Below are positions 29,756-40,793 of a DNA stretch of 64,000 bases, in pieces; the first letter of the stretch is position 1; each line of letters begins with the position of its first letter. The stretch covers positions 5,518,001 through 5,582,000 of the forward strand of contig OX637334.1 in NCBI GenBank assembly GCA_951799405.1, read 5' to 3'. The notes beneath the pieces are model-generated. The model saw nothing but the letters and a program-made list of their open reading frames with translations, made no database searches and was not told where the DNA came from. A program made the translations under genes and the position numbers. This stretch comes from Agapetus fuscipes. Taxonomy: Eukaryota > Arthropoda > Insecta > Trichoptera > Glossosomatidae.

Positions 29756-30227
29756 TGAATTTTCAATATCTCCTCTACGTCAGAAATTCAGTTAATCCAT
29801 ACGTGTTCTTGATCTCTCCTCTCCTCATTCTGCAAATTTTATTATTTCATCACCGAATAAAAATCAATCTTTAACAGTGTTGCCATAAAATGTTATTCTT
29901 ATTCCGCCCCTAATGACCGGCCGGGAGATTCCGCCGACTGATTTTTTCCGCCGCTTTCCGTCGCTCGTTTGCCTTGTACCAATTTCGAGAAAAAATAAAC
30001 AAAAAGAGAAGAAAAAAACAACGGAACATATTGTTTGAGCGCCCCTTGGGTGATGTCGTTAGAATTGGCGTTTGGCCAATGGCATCGATAAAAAAATTCG
30101 CAAACTTAGGGTATAAAAATATCTACATGTGATCTACATGCTAACATTTTTTGTTCGCCTATGAAGAAAAATTTATATTGTGTTGTATCTTGTTTGATGA
30201 ACTATGACGTTCAGTTATTGATTACAT

Positions 30228-30448
30228 AATCTATAATCTAAGTTGCAAAGATATATTAACATTTAAAGCTCAAATCAAATGCATGCCCACAAACAAATAC
30301 GTGTAGTTCGCGCTTACAAATGCTAATGTGTACCTACTCACAAATAAAATCCAAACCGCAAATGAGCATACACCCTACAACTTTTGCCGACCTTTTCTGA
30401 CACAGGGGTGACATTGACAAAGTGAACCAATTTTTACAGTATTAACAT
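30228..30448 (-). mobile_element. Element D
   Basis: Tail, TGCATGCCCACAAACAAATA, CTACAACTTTTGCCGACC, CACAGGGGTGACATTG, ending in TTTTTACAGTATT. The outermost 5' part is missing. Confidence 0.8.
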
Positions 30449-30724
30449 TACGTAAAATATTGTGATGTCACACGGCCGGGTTGCTAGTAAAAAAGGACAC
30501 AAATATTTTATCCCATGGAAGTGTGGTGTTTGCCCGTATGAGAATATTGTTCTAAATTTAAATTTGTGTCCATGATTGCTGCAACTCTTTTGCCTTTTTG
30601 CTTGGGGTGGTCAAAGCTTTAGAAAAGTTGCCTACTTTTTTTTCTGACCAGTCTGCAAGTTAATGCTAAAAAAGCAATAGTTTTTTTTTCAAAATACGCT
30701 CTTTGGTGGGTTCAACAAGTTCAC

Positions 30725-30868
30725 CATTTTTTTTTAAGAAATCCTGTGCGGGAGACTCCCTAGATTCTAGAGGCTCCAAGGGTCTATTACACTTGTTGTA
30801 GTGCAGCAGAGGTGTACGAGCTTGGTCGTCGCTACAAACCACCAATACTCAAGCAACACACAGGTGCT
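30725..30868 (-). mobile_element. SINE-B 3' part with LINE-C tail
   Basis: Poly(T), AAATCCTGTGCGGGAGACTC, GGTCTATTACACTTGTTGTA, GTGTACGAGCTTGGTCGTCG: the same SINE-B/LINE-C tail junction as at 18.75 kb, on the minus strand. Confidence 0.75.
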
Positions 30869-30884
30869 GGATGGACCTTTTGGA

Positions 30885-31050
30885 TGCTGGATGGACAATA
30901 TGCCTTACAAAAAAACCGGTTACAAAAGATACATCCAGCCTTACAGTAACTAGGTCTTGTTTTTGTAATTGAGGTTTGTTAAAGCGACGACCAAGCCCGG
31001 GGAGGGCTTTTGAGGTGTGATTCTCATAAAAATGTGTGGAATACATCATC
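30885..31050 (+). mobile_element. SINE-B body/3' fragment
   Basis: CATCCAGCCTTACAGTAACT, GACGACCAAGCCCGG, GAGGGCTTTTGAGGTGTGAT. Faces the minus-strand copy just left of it. Confidence 0.65.
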
Positions 31051-31262
31051 CTACATACAATTTTTTTCCTAAAAAACAGATTATTAGTTGAAAATATGCA
31101 AAAACATTAAAGATTCATTCTCAATTTACGAACACATTCAAACACATTTTAATACTTGCATTCGCTGTATGTAAACTTAAACAAAACTTTCTTTATAGCC
31201 TTAAGCTATAGCAAGAAAGTAAAAATAAAAACCCAAGCCTTAAGATCATAAAACAATCTAAA

Positions 31263-31560
31263 TTGTTTAAGAAAATCACTCTGCGGCTTGTACCTATAAT
31301 GATTGATGTGGTCCAGTCAATAAAAGACAGCAGACTGAATTGGCTAGGTCACATCCGACAAAGGGATCATCAGAACGAGGAAAATATGGTTCTGATGACG
31401 GCCCTAAAGAGGCGCAGGACAGTGGAAAGATCCAGATTAAGGTGGCAGACTGTCGCACGGTAGGAGTATGGGACTTGAGGGGGAAGGCGTTGGACAGTCA
31501 GCGATGGCTGCGGTAAATCAAGAAGGCCAAGACCCACCTCGGATTGGCGTGCTGGTGATG
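31263..31560 (+). pseudogene. LINE RT C-terminal fragment
   Basis: SRLNWLGHIRQRDHQNEENM, ALKRRRTVERSRLRWQTVAR, then broken frames ending with the alternating TGATGATGATTATGA terminus. Typical LINE end; truncated. Confidence 0.6.
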
Positions 31561-31787
31561 ATGATTATGATAGTTGTGACAATGTCACCATGAGGCAGTC
31601 TAATTTATGAGGATATTCTCCCAATGAGGAATCTTCAACGCAGGTTATGACTTTTGTTTGAACGCAGAGCGCCAGGAACCATATCACTTACTAAAGAAGA
31701 TAATCAACCACCTTAAATATTTAACATTATTTCACCATCAGAATAAATAATGAAACACAACCATCGATAAAAATAAATATATCTTAA

Positions 31788-32113
31788 GTCCGGTCGATAG
31801 CTCAGTTGGTGGAGTGCTTGCATTCCATGCCGTGAACTCGGGTTCGAATCTCACCGAGGGTGTCAGAAATGATTTCCCGTTGCGGTGCTTAATTCAAACC
31901 CCAAAATAAAATACCGGCAAGGTTTACTCAGCCTTCACAAAAAAATGAGTACCAGCCCTCTCAGGAGCTGGAAAACCTCCACTTCAATTGAAGTGATTGG
32001 CGTAAGGTCGGTCCCTTACCTGTAAAAATATAGGTTCAACTCGCCACATGCGATCCCTTCGGGGATAACGCGGCAAGAAGTTACACTATATGTGTAGCTT
32101 AGTTGCGTTGCGT
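31788..32113 (+). mobile_element. SINE-A, full length (reference copy)
   Basis: About 326 bp. Head GTCCGGTCGATAGCTCAG with GGTTCGAATCTCACC, then GAGGGTGTCAGAAATGATTT, AATAAAATACCGGCAAGG, TTTACTCAGCCTTCACA, CACTTCAATTGAAGTG, the CACATGCGATCCC block and the ACACTATATGTGTAGCTTAG end. Best complete SINE-A in the window. Confidence 0.9.
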
Positions 32114-32424
32114 AGATGAACACAACATATAAATAATAACAGAGTTGAAATGCTTGTGGCTCTGAAGCCAGGGAAGCATTCCACCTTTTTCAAGGTCGAT
32201 CTTTTTCTGTTTTCATATTCAAATTCTATTCCATATTCAAACTTTCTTATGCTCTTTACTCTCCATACATATTAATTATTAAATCCTTTCGTTACATGAT
32301 TGATGCCAACTAGCTCCGTTTTCCGTTTTTGTTTTTGTGTACAAAATGTTTGTATTCGATAATAGCTAGTTCCATAGAAAACCCGATTAAATATATAAAT
32401 TTACCAATTCGTTAGGCACAACTG

Positions 32425-32592
32425 TGCTCCGAGTAGAAAGCATTGCGTTAACTCACCTCGATGGCGTAAATTATGAAAAATGCCTGAAAACTAAGTCACT
32501 CACTACGAGTGCCAGCGTATATTCCATACATTTTTTATTTACTCAATCGAGGACAGTTTCAGTAAGTTTTGTATACTCGGGGTAGTGTTTGG
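32425..32592. mobile_element. Element F
   Basis: CTGTGCTCCGAGTAGAAAGC at the left, core GTCACTCACTACGAGTGCCA, CCATACATTTTTTATTTACT, TTTTGTATACTCGGGGTAG at the right. Confidence 0.5.
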
Positions 32593-32829
32593 TTTTATGT
32601 TTGCATTCGAAACAAAAACAGATTTATATCGTATACGCGAATCGATAATTGCCCTAAATTTGTATAAAACCACGAAACAAACCGATTCTGTGTTTTTTTA
32701 ATATTCATTTTATGTATTGAACCTAATGGTCAACGCTATGAACTTTTAATGCTAAGGTTACTGTAGGTTGAATTTCTGGCTAATATTATTTACGAATGTG
32801 TTTTTCGTAGTATTGAAAAAAAACAGTAG

Positions 32830-32935
32830 TTTCTACTAAAATGGTCAATCCAGCATTACAATTACCAAGCCTTGCTTGAACTTTGGTGATTTATATAATG
32901 GTGACCAAGTTTGCAGGGCGCACCAATAATTAAGT
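32830..32935 (+). mobile_element. SINE-B fragment, decayed
   Basis: GGTCAATCCAGCATTACA, GCCTTGCTTGAACTTTGG, GGTGACCAAGTTTGCAGGG. Confidence 0.4.
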
Positions 32936-33339
32936 CATTGAAATATTTATTTTTCAATTAATAATAAATATTTTAGAAAAGTAAACATCTATTATTAAAT
33001 TAATAATAAATATTTCAGCCGGAATAGCAATATCACAAAAAAATAATTCATGCTGTTTTAATGTTACTTTTTCAGTTTTACAAACATTTTGCATAAAATA
33101 TTTTTAAAAGTACATTTTACGTTGAAGTCCTTTTACTTTGTGGTAAAGTGAGATATGCAGAGAGAGGTGAAAAAACCTACAGGATGAACATGAAAGGTAA
33201 AACCAAAAGTGGTCAACTCGAGGCTACCCCACCAGAGCTTTGAAAGCTCGAGTGCTTTTTTCCACTATATTATTTTTCCCTTAACCCTTTCCGACCGTGT
33301 GCATGTGTAAGACTACAAAGCTTTCAAAATCTTATGATG

Positions 33340-33880
33340 TCCTGACTTATAGATTGGTATGAGGTTAATCATCCATACTGTAAAAAATATTTGGTCTGAA
33401 TTGAATGTAACTAATAGGTATTAAAAAAGAAGAAGACGATTCTGACGTCTTACATCATTTAGTCTAACAACTCAAAAGATAAAAGAGGAGGAAAACTTGT
33501 CTGACGTCTTACGAGTATGTCGTTTTAGTTGTAAAACTCGTTTGTGTTCTGGCTGTCCACCTGTCAACATGTGTTTGCGGCAGTGAGCCAAATAAATGGC
33601 GTGTTGAAATACATCAAGTTTGATTTCTGCGAGCTGCAGTCCTCTCCAGCTTTGCCCAGGGTTCCTCTCTTCCCTACCATCCTTTCTGATTCCTAAATCC
33701 GAACCAGTTTAGACCATTTTTAGACCAATATTCATTTTGCCAATGTCACCCCTATTTCTAAGATGGTCAGCGAAAGTTGAAGGGCTGATGTTTATTTGAG
33801 ATAAGGTTTTTTTTAAATCTTGTAACATGTATAAACGCGAACTTGTACGCTGGATATCCTATTAGCAGAGTGCACCTGTA
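33340..33880 (+). mobile_element. Element D split by a solo-LTR-like insertion
   Basis: 5' end at 33340-33391 (GACTTATAGATTGGTATGAG) and remainder at 33728-33880 (CATTTTGCCAATGTCACCCC onward) become collinear with intact copies once 33392-33727 plus one ATATT are removed. Confidence 0.85.
33392..33727. mobile_element. Solo-LTR-like insertion with 5-bp duplication
   Basis: 336 bp, starting TGGTCTGAAT and ending TTTTTAGACCA (TG...CA, 6-bp inverted ends TGGTCT/AGACCA), flanked by ATATT on both sides. Contains AATAAA (in GCCAAATAAATGG) in the plus orientation. Unrelated to the gypsy LTRs at 13.1/17.9 kb. Confidence 0.7.
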
Positions 33881-34689
33881 ACACCAGCTCCCAGGACAGA
33901 ATTTAATCTTTGATTCACGTTCTCGGTCCAAGAATAGAGGTAAAAATATTGTCTAAAGTCATTTTGTATTTCCTCTTTCTTCAATTGCCAGTCAAACAGT
34001 TAACACCTACCCGTAACTTATGAAGTCCGCACGTTTGTAGGCATTGACAATTTTGTGTTTTTACCCGATAAATTATCTAGGTAAAAGTCAAACAATACTT
34101 TGTCTTTGAATGCTAAGAATGGCAGTCCAATACGAGACTGGCGTTTGTTCGTCGAGAAAAAGGTTTCAAATAAAAAATGTTCCGATCTTATTGTTATCTT
34201 ATAATATTTTTGCAAATAGAATTGAAAGTGATTTATTCATTTCGTTTGTGAAACCTAATGACAAAGTACAGCCAAAAGGAAATAACAAGGACATTTTGAA
34301 CCCCGGAGTTTGATACGTCAATGCAAGGCACTGAGAGGGTTGAAAGAAAAACACTTCTCTTTGAATATAATACATTTGGGCCTCGGGGTGTAGGCTGGGG
34401 CAATTATTTTCTTTATTATTTCTAAACGTCACCCCTCAAACAGTGTTTTCATTCTCACCCCGTGTCGGGGTTAAATCAACATTTTAACGGTGAACTTCTA
34501 TCGGAAAGGATTTTCTCTTTTTTTTTTCATAAACATTTACATTTAGAATTTCCATTCAAAGGGTTTGGAAATGAAAACAATCGAAGGCTCGTTGGATTGA
34601 TTTGTTTTTTAATCAAAGACGGCTATCTAGGATTGTTATATATAAAAATAGCTCTTGGCAAAGAAAAATGCCTGTTTTATTTATTTATA
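33881..34689. other. No gene recognised
   Basis: Three short overlapping frames (34018-34719) carry no motif. Probably decayed non-coding sequence. Confidence 0.4.
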
Positions 34690-36600
34690 CGCAAATATTT
34701 TGATGCAAGTTGTTTGTAGAGTAAAAATCTGATCAACACAGCCTCTACCAGCCATAAATCCGGACTGTACATCGGAAACCCTTTCACTAGTAGTCAAAAT
34801 CACATTCTTAATTATTACCTTACACTTAACAGAATACTTTCTCTGGTATACTGAGTAGACTGATGGGTCTGAAGTTCTGATAGTCTTTTTTGTCCCCTTT
34901 ACTTTTGTAAATAGAAACCATGACTGCCTTCCTCCAGTCCATCGGTACCACTCCTGCATTTACACAAAGCTTACATAGTTCATACATCCATTCTACCACA
35001 CATTCACCTCCTGCTTTCAACATTTCACCATTTATTCCATCAAACCCAGCAGACTTTCCATTCTTCAAACATGCAAAAGATACTTTCATTTCTTCTCTCA
35101 AAATCCTGAATTTATTTTCTTTTCCCATTTGTGCATAAACATTTCTTTCACCCTTACCAAAAATTCCTGTAAAATATTCCTTCCATCTCTTGCATACTTC
35201 TTCATTCTTCCATATCATTTTCCCGACAGCACTTTTGACCCCTGGGGTGGTCAGTGTGGAATCTTTATTCCTATTCGCACTGATCCACCTCCAGAATTCC
35301 TTCCTACTGTGGGTGAAATTTCTGTTTATTCTTTCATCAATCTTCCTCTGTTCATTTGCCTTGCTTTCATAAATTACATTCTTCGTCATTCGCTTAGCTT
35401 TCTTATATTAATTTTCTAGCTTTCTATCATTCCTGTCATTCAGCCACATTTCGTAACACTTTTTTTTTCACTTTCACCGCCTCTTTCACTTTTCCATTCC
35501 ACCAGGCATCTCCTTTCAAACTGCCACCTTTTGTGTCCCCACACACTTTTCTAGCACATTCAATCATGCCTTCTTTCAGATCCTTCTACATGTTTTCAAT
35601 ATCTTTTTTATTCACATTCTTCTCAAGTTCATTCACATTTAAAATGTTTTGGAATTCTGATGTATACTTATCTTTCACATTATCATCATTCAGATTTTTT
35701 ACTTTTATTCTTGGCTTTCTTACTTTCTTCTTACGTTTCTCCATTCTTACTTCCCCAATTACTATTTTCGCGCATAAGAGATAGTGGTCACTGCCTATTT
35801 CAGGCCCACGATAGACACGGCTATCTCTTACGGCTCCTCTCAGTCTTTCATCCACACAGATGTAGCCAATGATTGTACAACTTTCCACAATCTGCCTTGT
35901 GTACTGATGCACACCCTTATGCCGAAACCAAGTATTTGAAGCAAAAAGGCTGGGCTCCGCACACAAAGCTATCAGTTGTCGCCCATTATCATTGACTACA
36001 CCTCGTCCACCAGGACCAACACTTTTCACACACTCATCTCTTTGCGTACCTACCCATCCATTCATATCTCCCAAAATTATAATGTATTGAGTCTTCTTGC
36101 TTTCGCGCACAACTGTATTCAACTCATTCCAGAATCTCATTTTCACGTCCATACACTCTGAATCTAGAGGTGCATAACAGGCCACCAAGAAAATTCTCAT
36201 CTTGCTTGTTTTGATTTTAACAATCAAAATTCTTGGAGAGATTCTTTGGTAGCCCGTTATGCATCCTTTTACATTCTCACTTATAACCACACCCACACCC
36301 TGTCTTTCATTCCCATCTTCCACACCTGACCAGATATACAGTTCATCATTCATTAATACTTTTTCACCATTCCCTTTCATTTTTGTCTCGTCACACCCAT
36401 CACTTGCTGGTTTTTGAATTATTATAACTATGTTGTTATTCACATATATTACATGTATAACTGTTTGTTTGTCTAATAACAAAAAATAAAAAAAATCACT
36501 TGTATTCTTTTTTCATTCATCACATTCATAATTTCCTTTTCCTAAAACTCATTCTTCTCACATTCCATGTACCAAACACTCATTCATTATTTCTAAAAAA
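34690..36600 (-). pseudogene. LINE-a: APE endonuclease and RT N-terminal region, broken
   Basis: Non-LTR retrotransposon on the minus strand. The 36482-35586 block is an APE-type endonuclease (ETKMKGNGEKV, CYAPLDSE, IIILGDMNGWVG, GRQLIALC, SNTWFRHK, GSDHYLLCAKI). 35389-34826 is the linker and first RT blocks (FWRWISANRN, LKNGKSAGFDGINGEML, PMDWRKAVMVSIYKSKGDKK, FRPISLLS). A frameshift near 34830 continues as VQSGFMAGRGCVDQIF. The YADD palm and 3' end are missing, and frame breaks near 35400-35580 separate the domains, so it is dead. C-terminal fragments of the same lineage occur near 23.2, 28.2, 43.8, 59.1 and 59.7 kb. Confidence 0.9.
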
Positions 36601-36671
36601 GTTTCTGGCGGCCTCCGTGCAAGATGTAATTGGAAGCTCAATATTTGAATTTCTGTTTTTGCAGACATAGA

Positions 36672-36677
36672 GTTTAT
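36672..36677 (-). terminator. Candidate polyadenylation signal for NDRG frame
   Basis: AATAAA on the minus strand about 220 bp downstream of the NDRG stop codon. No clear poly(A) remnant follows. Confidence 0.35.
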
Positions 36678-36895
36678 TAATTAAGTACACACAAAAATAG
36701 TCCGATGAATAAAAATAACAATAAAACAAACAATAAAAATACTATTACAAAATCAAATTGAATAAGTCAAATTAAAAATAAATAATAATAAAAATAAAAA
36801 TATAATAAAAAGTAATTTATAAATGTATAGGAGGTGGTGTCAGCCTCTCCCCCCGGTAAATACGGCAATGAGAATTCCAGCTGGAAGGTTTTCTC

Positions 36896-37834
36896 TTATT
36901 TGGCTCTGTACAGACCTTCTCCTTGTAAGAATAATTGAAAAGCTTTAGATACTTTTCCAGGCTGTTCTTCAAGAACCATCCCGCACTCTGAGATTTTCAT
37001 CCAGGAAGATTTGGTCGGGTCAAGGCGGCCGTTGAAAGTCACCGTGTCATCCACGTGTGGCCCTAATGCTCCCGTTATGTTCAACACCGGTACTGTGATA
37101 GTGTTGCAAGGTGTTCCTCCCTCACTCCTCCAGATGTTCAAGTCCGTTCTTTTGACATAAGAATCAATAAAGATGGCCAAGTTACCGGCATTGACATTAT
37201 GAGAAAAGTGTGACTTGTATAGCTGCACTAAATCATGATTTCTTGTCTCTGTGTTGTTGCCAAAGTGATGCCACATTAAGTAATCAAGTACACTCTGAGT
37301 CATTCCTGACGATCTCAGGTGATGGGCATTCAGCTTCTGGTATACCCACTCTATCCAGCCGGCTTGGGTAGACACGCAGTTGATTAAACAGATTGCGTTT
37401 ACTTTGTCAGGATGAGCTAGGGAGTAGCGCGCTAATATGTTTGCTCCCGTGCCGATGCCTATGCCGATGAAAGACTTGATGCCAAAGTGACCGAGGACAA
37501 AGTCAACTTGTTCTGCCAGCTCGTCCATGGTGGGGTAAACAAAGTCTTCTGGGAGGTCTGGGGCGTTCTGCTCTTGGCCTGGAGCGTTCAGATGGTACAC
37601 GCAGAAGCTCTGCAGCAGTTTGCTCATGTCGGGGTAGTTGCAGAAGGCGCGGAAGCTTGAGATGTAGTTGAGGCCCAGGTCGTGGTAGGAGATGAGCGCT
37701 GGCTTGGCGGTGTTGCCCTGCACGCCCACAAGGACAGTCCCGTGCGAGGTGATCACTCGCTCTTCCCGCTCTGCTGCCATGCCCAGAGTACGAGCCATGG
37801 TCGACTGCAACTCAATGTCTTTCAGTTCTTCCAT
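36896..37834 (-). CDS. NDRG: NDRG-family protein, intronless (probable retrocopy)
   Basis: 312 codons from ATG at 37834 (an in-frame extension to 37855 uses only TTG). It covers the whole NDRG alpha/beta-hydrolase-fold region: EERVITSHGTVLVGVQGN, ALISYHDLGLNYISSFRAF, HLNAPGQEQNAPDLPEDF, YPTMDELAEQVDFVLGHFG, IGIGIGTGANILARYSL, VPVLNITGALGPHVDD and EEQPGKVSKAFQLFLQGEG. The nucleophile-elbow position lacks serine (GIGTGA), as is typical of this non-enzymatic family (mammalian NDRG1-4, fly MESK2), which is linked to stress response, trafficking and growth control. The family's genes normally contain many introns; here the entire domain is one exon, so a processed copy is likely. It could still be a functional single-exon gene, since no stop or frameshift is seen. 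The C-terminal tail past the domain is very short. Confidence 0.9.
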   Translation of the reverse strand: MEELKDIELQSTMARTLGMAAEREERVITSHGTVLVGVQGNTAKPALISYHDLGLNYISSFRAFCNYPDMSKLLQSFCVYHLNAPGQEQNAPDLPEDFVYPTMDELAEQVDFVLGHFGIKSFIGIGIGTGANILARYSLAHPDKVNAICLINCVSTQAGWIEWVYQKLNAHHLRSSGMTQSVLDYLMWHHFGNNTETRNHDLVQLYKSHFSHNVNAGNLAIFIDSYVKRTDLNIWRSEGGTPCNTITVPVLNITGALGPHVDDTVTFNGRLDPTKSSWMKISECGMVLEEQPGKVSKAFQLFLQGEGLYRAK

Positions 37835-37855
37835 TATTTTTGCTGAGATAATCAA

Positions 37856-39047
37856 TTAATTTCTTTAAAACACCGAAATGGTCGGACTATCGATGACGGC
37901 TGGGAACACAAATTTTAATATGCTTTATTATTCTTTAAACGAAAACGACTTCCAACTCAATATTTTGATAACGATGCAACTGTCAAAACACGTCATAGCG
38001 TTCTAGGATAAACTACCAATATACACAAAGTATGATCATTTCAGTTTCTATGGTAAATTCAAAACAACAAGAAATACTGCTTGTTCTTTTTTTAAATTCT
38101 TTAAATAAACAGTTTATAGGTACAAAAGTACATTTAATTTTTTTAAAGGAGTAGTAAGTGTATTTTTGATGTGTTTTTAGTAAATATGCATGCAATCGCG
38201 TCATACCTTGCACTTTTATCGTTAGATATAAATCAGTCATTTACCTTTTCAATTTCATGAGCTCCTGGTATCCGTGACGTCATTGCAGGTCGACGCTGAT
38301 AGGATGTTAAAATGTCAACAAACCAGCGTCCTCCAACAAGCCACAAGTATGAACGTAACAATTTATATTTTATAAAAAAATAATAATAATAATACTACTT
38401 ATTATTACATTTTTTTAAATATTTTGTTATGGCTTACTGCATTTAATTCAGATTTTTTAATGCATGATTTGACGTTATACCTATTGACATTATGAATGAA
38501 ATGAAATACAACACAGGTTTACCTTGTGATATTTCCTTAGAAATAAATCTTTCATTTACCTCCTCATATTTCATGGGCTCTGGGCATACTCTGTGGCTCT
38601 GGGCATCCGTGAGGTTATTTTAGTTAGCATTTATGTCCCACAGGTGTCGATGTCTAATTGATTGTATGGATTATTTCTTCATAATTGATTTCCATTAGGT
38701 TGTTTTAGTTCAGAAGTAATACATAGATGTCAATGCTTGCAGTAATTTTTGTCATTTTATCTCTTCAAGTTTCATTTAATCTTCTTCTTTATCTTTTCAA
38801 GTTTAATTTACTCTACTTCAAGTTAGGTTACTCTACTTGTTAAAAAAAATACACGGATGCCAATTAATTATTGCAAATTTTATCTTCAATGTCTATCGAC
38901 TTCTGGCATCCATAAAGTTCTTCATTTACTGTTACTTAAATCTAAGACTGTCAATTATTTTTTCTGTTTTTTTAGATGCTGCAGCCCTAAATAGGCTTTG
39001 GTGCTATTGGCAGAAGGTTTCATAATATACTCTTTTATGTTCTAAGG
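37856..39047. other. No gene recognised; upstream region of NDRG
   Basis: Two degenerate copies of a CATTTACCT...TTTCATG.GCTC block (38237 and 38555) are visible. No CpG-rich promoter is evident by eye. Confidence 0.4.
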
Positions 39048-39170
39048 TTTTTTTTTTTAAGGAATCCTGTGCGGGAGGCTCCCCAATTCTGAAAAGTCTT
39101 GGGGGTCTATGTCACCCTGGAAGGGTGCCGCAGAGGTGTTGCTTGAGTTCTTGCTTCTATCGTGAGGCGC
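39048..39170 (-). mobile_element. LINE-C 3' tail fragment
   Basis: Poly(T), AAGGAATCCTGTGCGGGAGG, GTCTATGTCACCCTGGAAGG, GTTGCTTGAGTTCTTG; nearly identical to 2219-2345. Confidence 0.85.
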
Positions 39171-39357
39171 TTTTACTCTTGACTCAGATATTAACCTTTT
39201 TAAAGATTCTAAATGCTCCTTTTTTTTGTAAAATAATGAAGGACTAATATTTTTTTAAATTAATAATCTTTATTTTATCAAAATGACTTAATTTAGATGC
39301 ATTCAGCATGTGCAAACCCAAAAAAGGTTCAATAAAATGTAAATTCATTTAAAAAAA

Positions 39358-40515
39358 ATGAAAATAACTCTAATAATATTTTTTAGTGTTGATCTGTTAA
39401 CACAGTGAAAGTCCATTTTTATAAATATTTAAAAATATAAATGGTAAAACATTGTTTTAATTCACTTTATTTTATTTGTTTGTCATCATCCATATTCTCA
39501 AAAGATGTCAGCATTTCATGCCATGGCCCATAGGTTACAACAGTTGCCACTTGATGATGAGGAATATAGGAAAGAATACAAATGTATTATGGGTATTGCA
39601 ATCAATAATGGGTATAAAGAAAATGAAATAAAACAGATAATTAAGAAACATGATATCCAGGACATTTTCAAAAAATTTATTTATCCTGTAATTACTAATC
39701 AAAATTTAGAGAGACCTTGGCGAAAATGTTTATTTGTAAATAATAGTATTTCATACAAAATTAAATTTTTTTTAAAACATGATATAAACTTTGCTTTTTA
39801 TACAAAAAACAATCTACATAAATTACTGTTCAACAATAAGGATAAAGTAGATAAATTGGATATGGGTGGAGTGTATAAAATTAAATGTAATGACTGTGAG
39901 GCTTTATATATTGGTGAGACAGGGAGATCAGTACGCACAAGATTTAAAGAACATTCCAGAGCACTCAGAGGCTTATCTGCATACTCTGAGATGGCAGACC
40001 ATTGCATTGATAAAGACCATACTTTCGATATTACCAATGTAGAGGTAATGCACTCTGAGTGTGAAGTGAGGAGACTGATGGCTCTGGAAGCGTTGGAAAT
40101 CTACAAAAATAAAAATAAAGACTTAGTGAATGTGCAGATTCCCTATGTTTCACCAATATTGCAATAATTTGTTTTTTATTTGTTATTACTATTATTATTT
40201 TTATTTAACTAACATATTTTATTTTTATTGTATTCAAATTTTTAATTTCATTATACCTAACAATAATGCATTTTTGAATCTTACATTTGTGTTTAAAAAA
40301 AAAAAAAAAATTGTCTATGAATTTTGCTTTTGTTTTGGAAAAAAAGTTGTTTTGAGAATTGTTTTGAAAATTATTTTATAAAAATATATTTGTAACCATT
40401 CTGCTCTTGAAGATGCCTCATTAGGCGAAAATATTCGAGCATAAACAAATAAAATAAAGTGAATTAAAACAATGTTTTACCATTTATATTTTTAAATATT
40501 TATGAAAATAACTCT
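39358..40515 (+). mobile_element. Penelope-like retroelement, 5'-truncated, with 14-bp duplication
   Basis: Flanks ATGAAAATAACTCT at 39358-39371 and 40502-40515 are identical. The insertion 39372-40501 begins with an inverted ~105-bp terminal unit, continues into a truncated coding body and ends in the plus-oriented tail with GAAGATGCCTCATTAGGCGA. The 3' end stops about 47 bases before the end seen in the inverted 5' unit. Confidence 0.9.
39505..40167 (+). CDS. Penelope-like GIY-YIG endonuclease region (partial)
   Basis: 220 codons from ATG at 39505. N-terminal part is the thumb/linker that follows RT in Penelope-like elements (FHAMAHRLQQLPLDDEEYRK, RPWRKCLFVNNSISYKIKFF). GVYKIKCNDCEALYIGETGR is the GIY-YIG signature with the CX2C pair usual for these elements. 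RTRFKEHSRAL supplies the conserved Arg region, and LMALEALEI the late Glu-containing helix. RT itself is absent (5' truncation). The frame is open, but the element cannot make a full product. Codon use is very A+T-rich like the surroundings. Confidence 0.9.
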   Translation: MSAFHAMAHRLQQLPLDDEEYRKEYKCIMGIAINNGYKENEIKQIIKKHDIQDIFKKFIYPVITNQNLERPWRKCLFVNNSISYKIKFFLKHDINFAFYTKNNLHKLLFNNKDKVDKLDMGGVYKIKCNDCEALYIGETGRSVRTRFKEHSRALRGLSAYSEMADHCIDKDHTFDITNVEVMHSECEVRRLMALEALEIYKNKNKDLVNVQIPYVSPILQ

Positions 40516-40640
40516 GTTTAATTCCACTATTTTTTTATTTTATGTGTTAAAAAAACAAACAAAATATCGAGTTAACCGGTTTCGGCCTTTTGGCCATCTT
40601 CATAAAATAAAATAAAATAGTAGAATCAAACAGTTTATTT
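40509..40640. mobile_element. Foldback with GAAGATGGCC...GGCCGAAACCGG core
   Basis: Arms CTGTTTAATTCCACTATTTT and its complement ending near 40640. The minus strand interior has ATGAAGATGGCC-AAAA-GGCCGAAACCGGTTAA. The Penelope-like copy inserted at its left edge. Confidence 0.7.
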
Positions 40641-40793
40641 TAATTTTTTTTTTATTTTAAGTGGAGTTCTGTAAAGTCTCCGCTGAAACATTTCATAAAA
40701 TCTATATAAATGTTTATATATCACTGAAGTTTGATAATAAAATTATATTTTTTACAATTCCTTAAATAACAAGTTAGTTTGTGGAGGATGACC

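Noticed and set aside
31788..31865. Possible tRNA gene
   Set aside because: Head of SINE-A with body and 3' end attached; multiple dispersed copies.
39381..39417. Hammerhead ribozyme in the Penelope-like terminus (GTTGATCTGTTAACACAGTG)
   Set aside because: The hairpin CTGTTAACACAG and GAAAG follow, but the CUGANGA strand is not present, so the core is incomplete.
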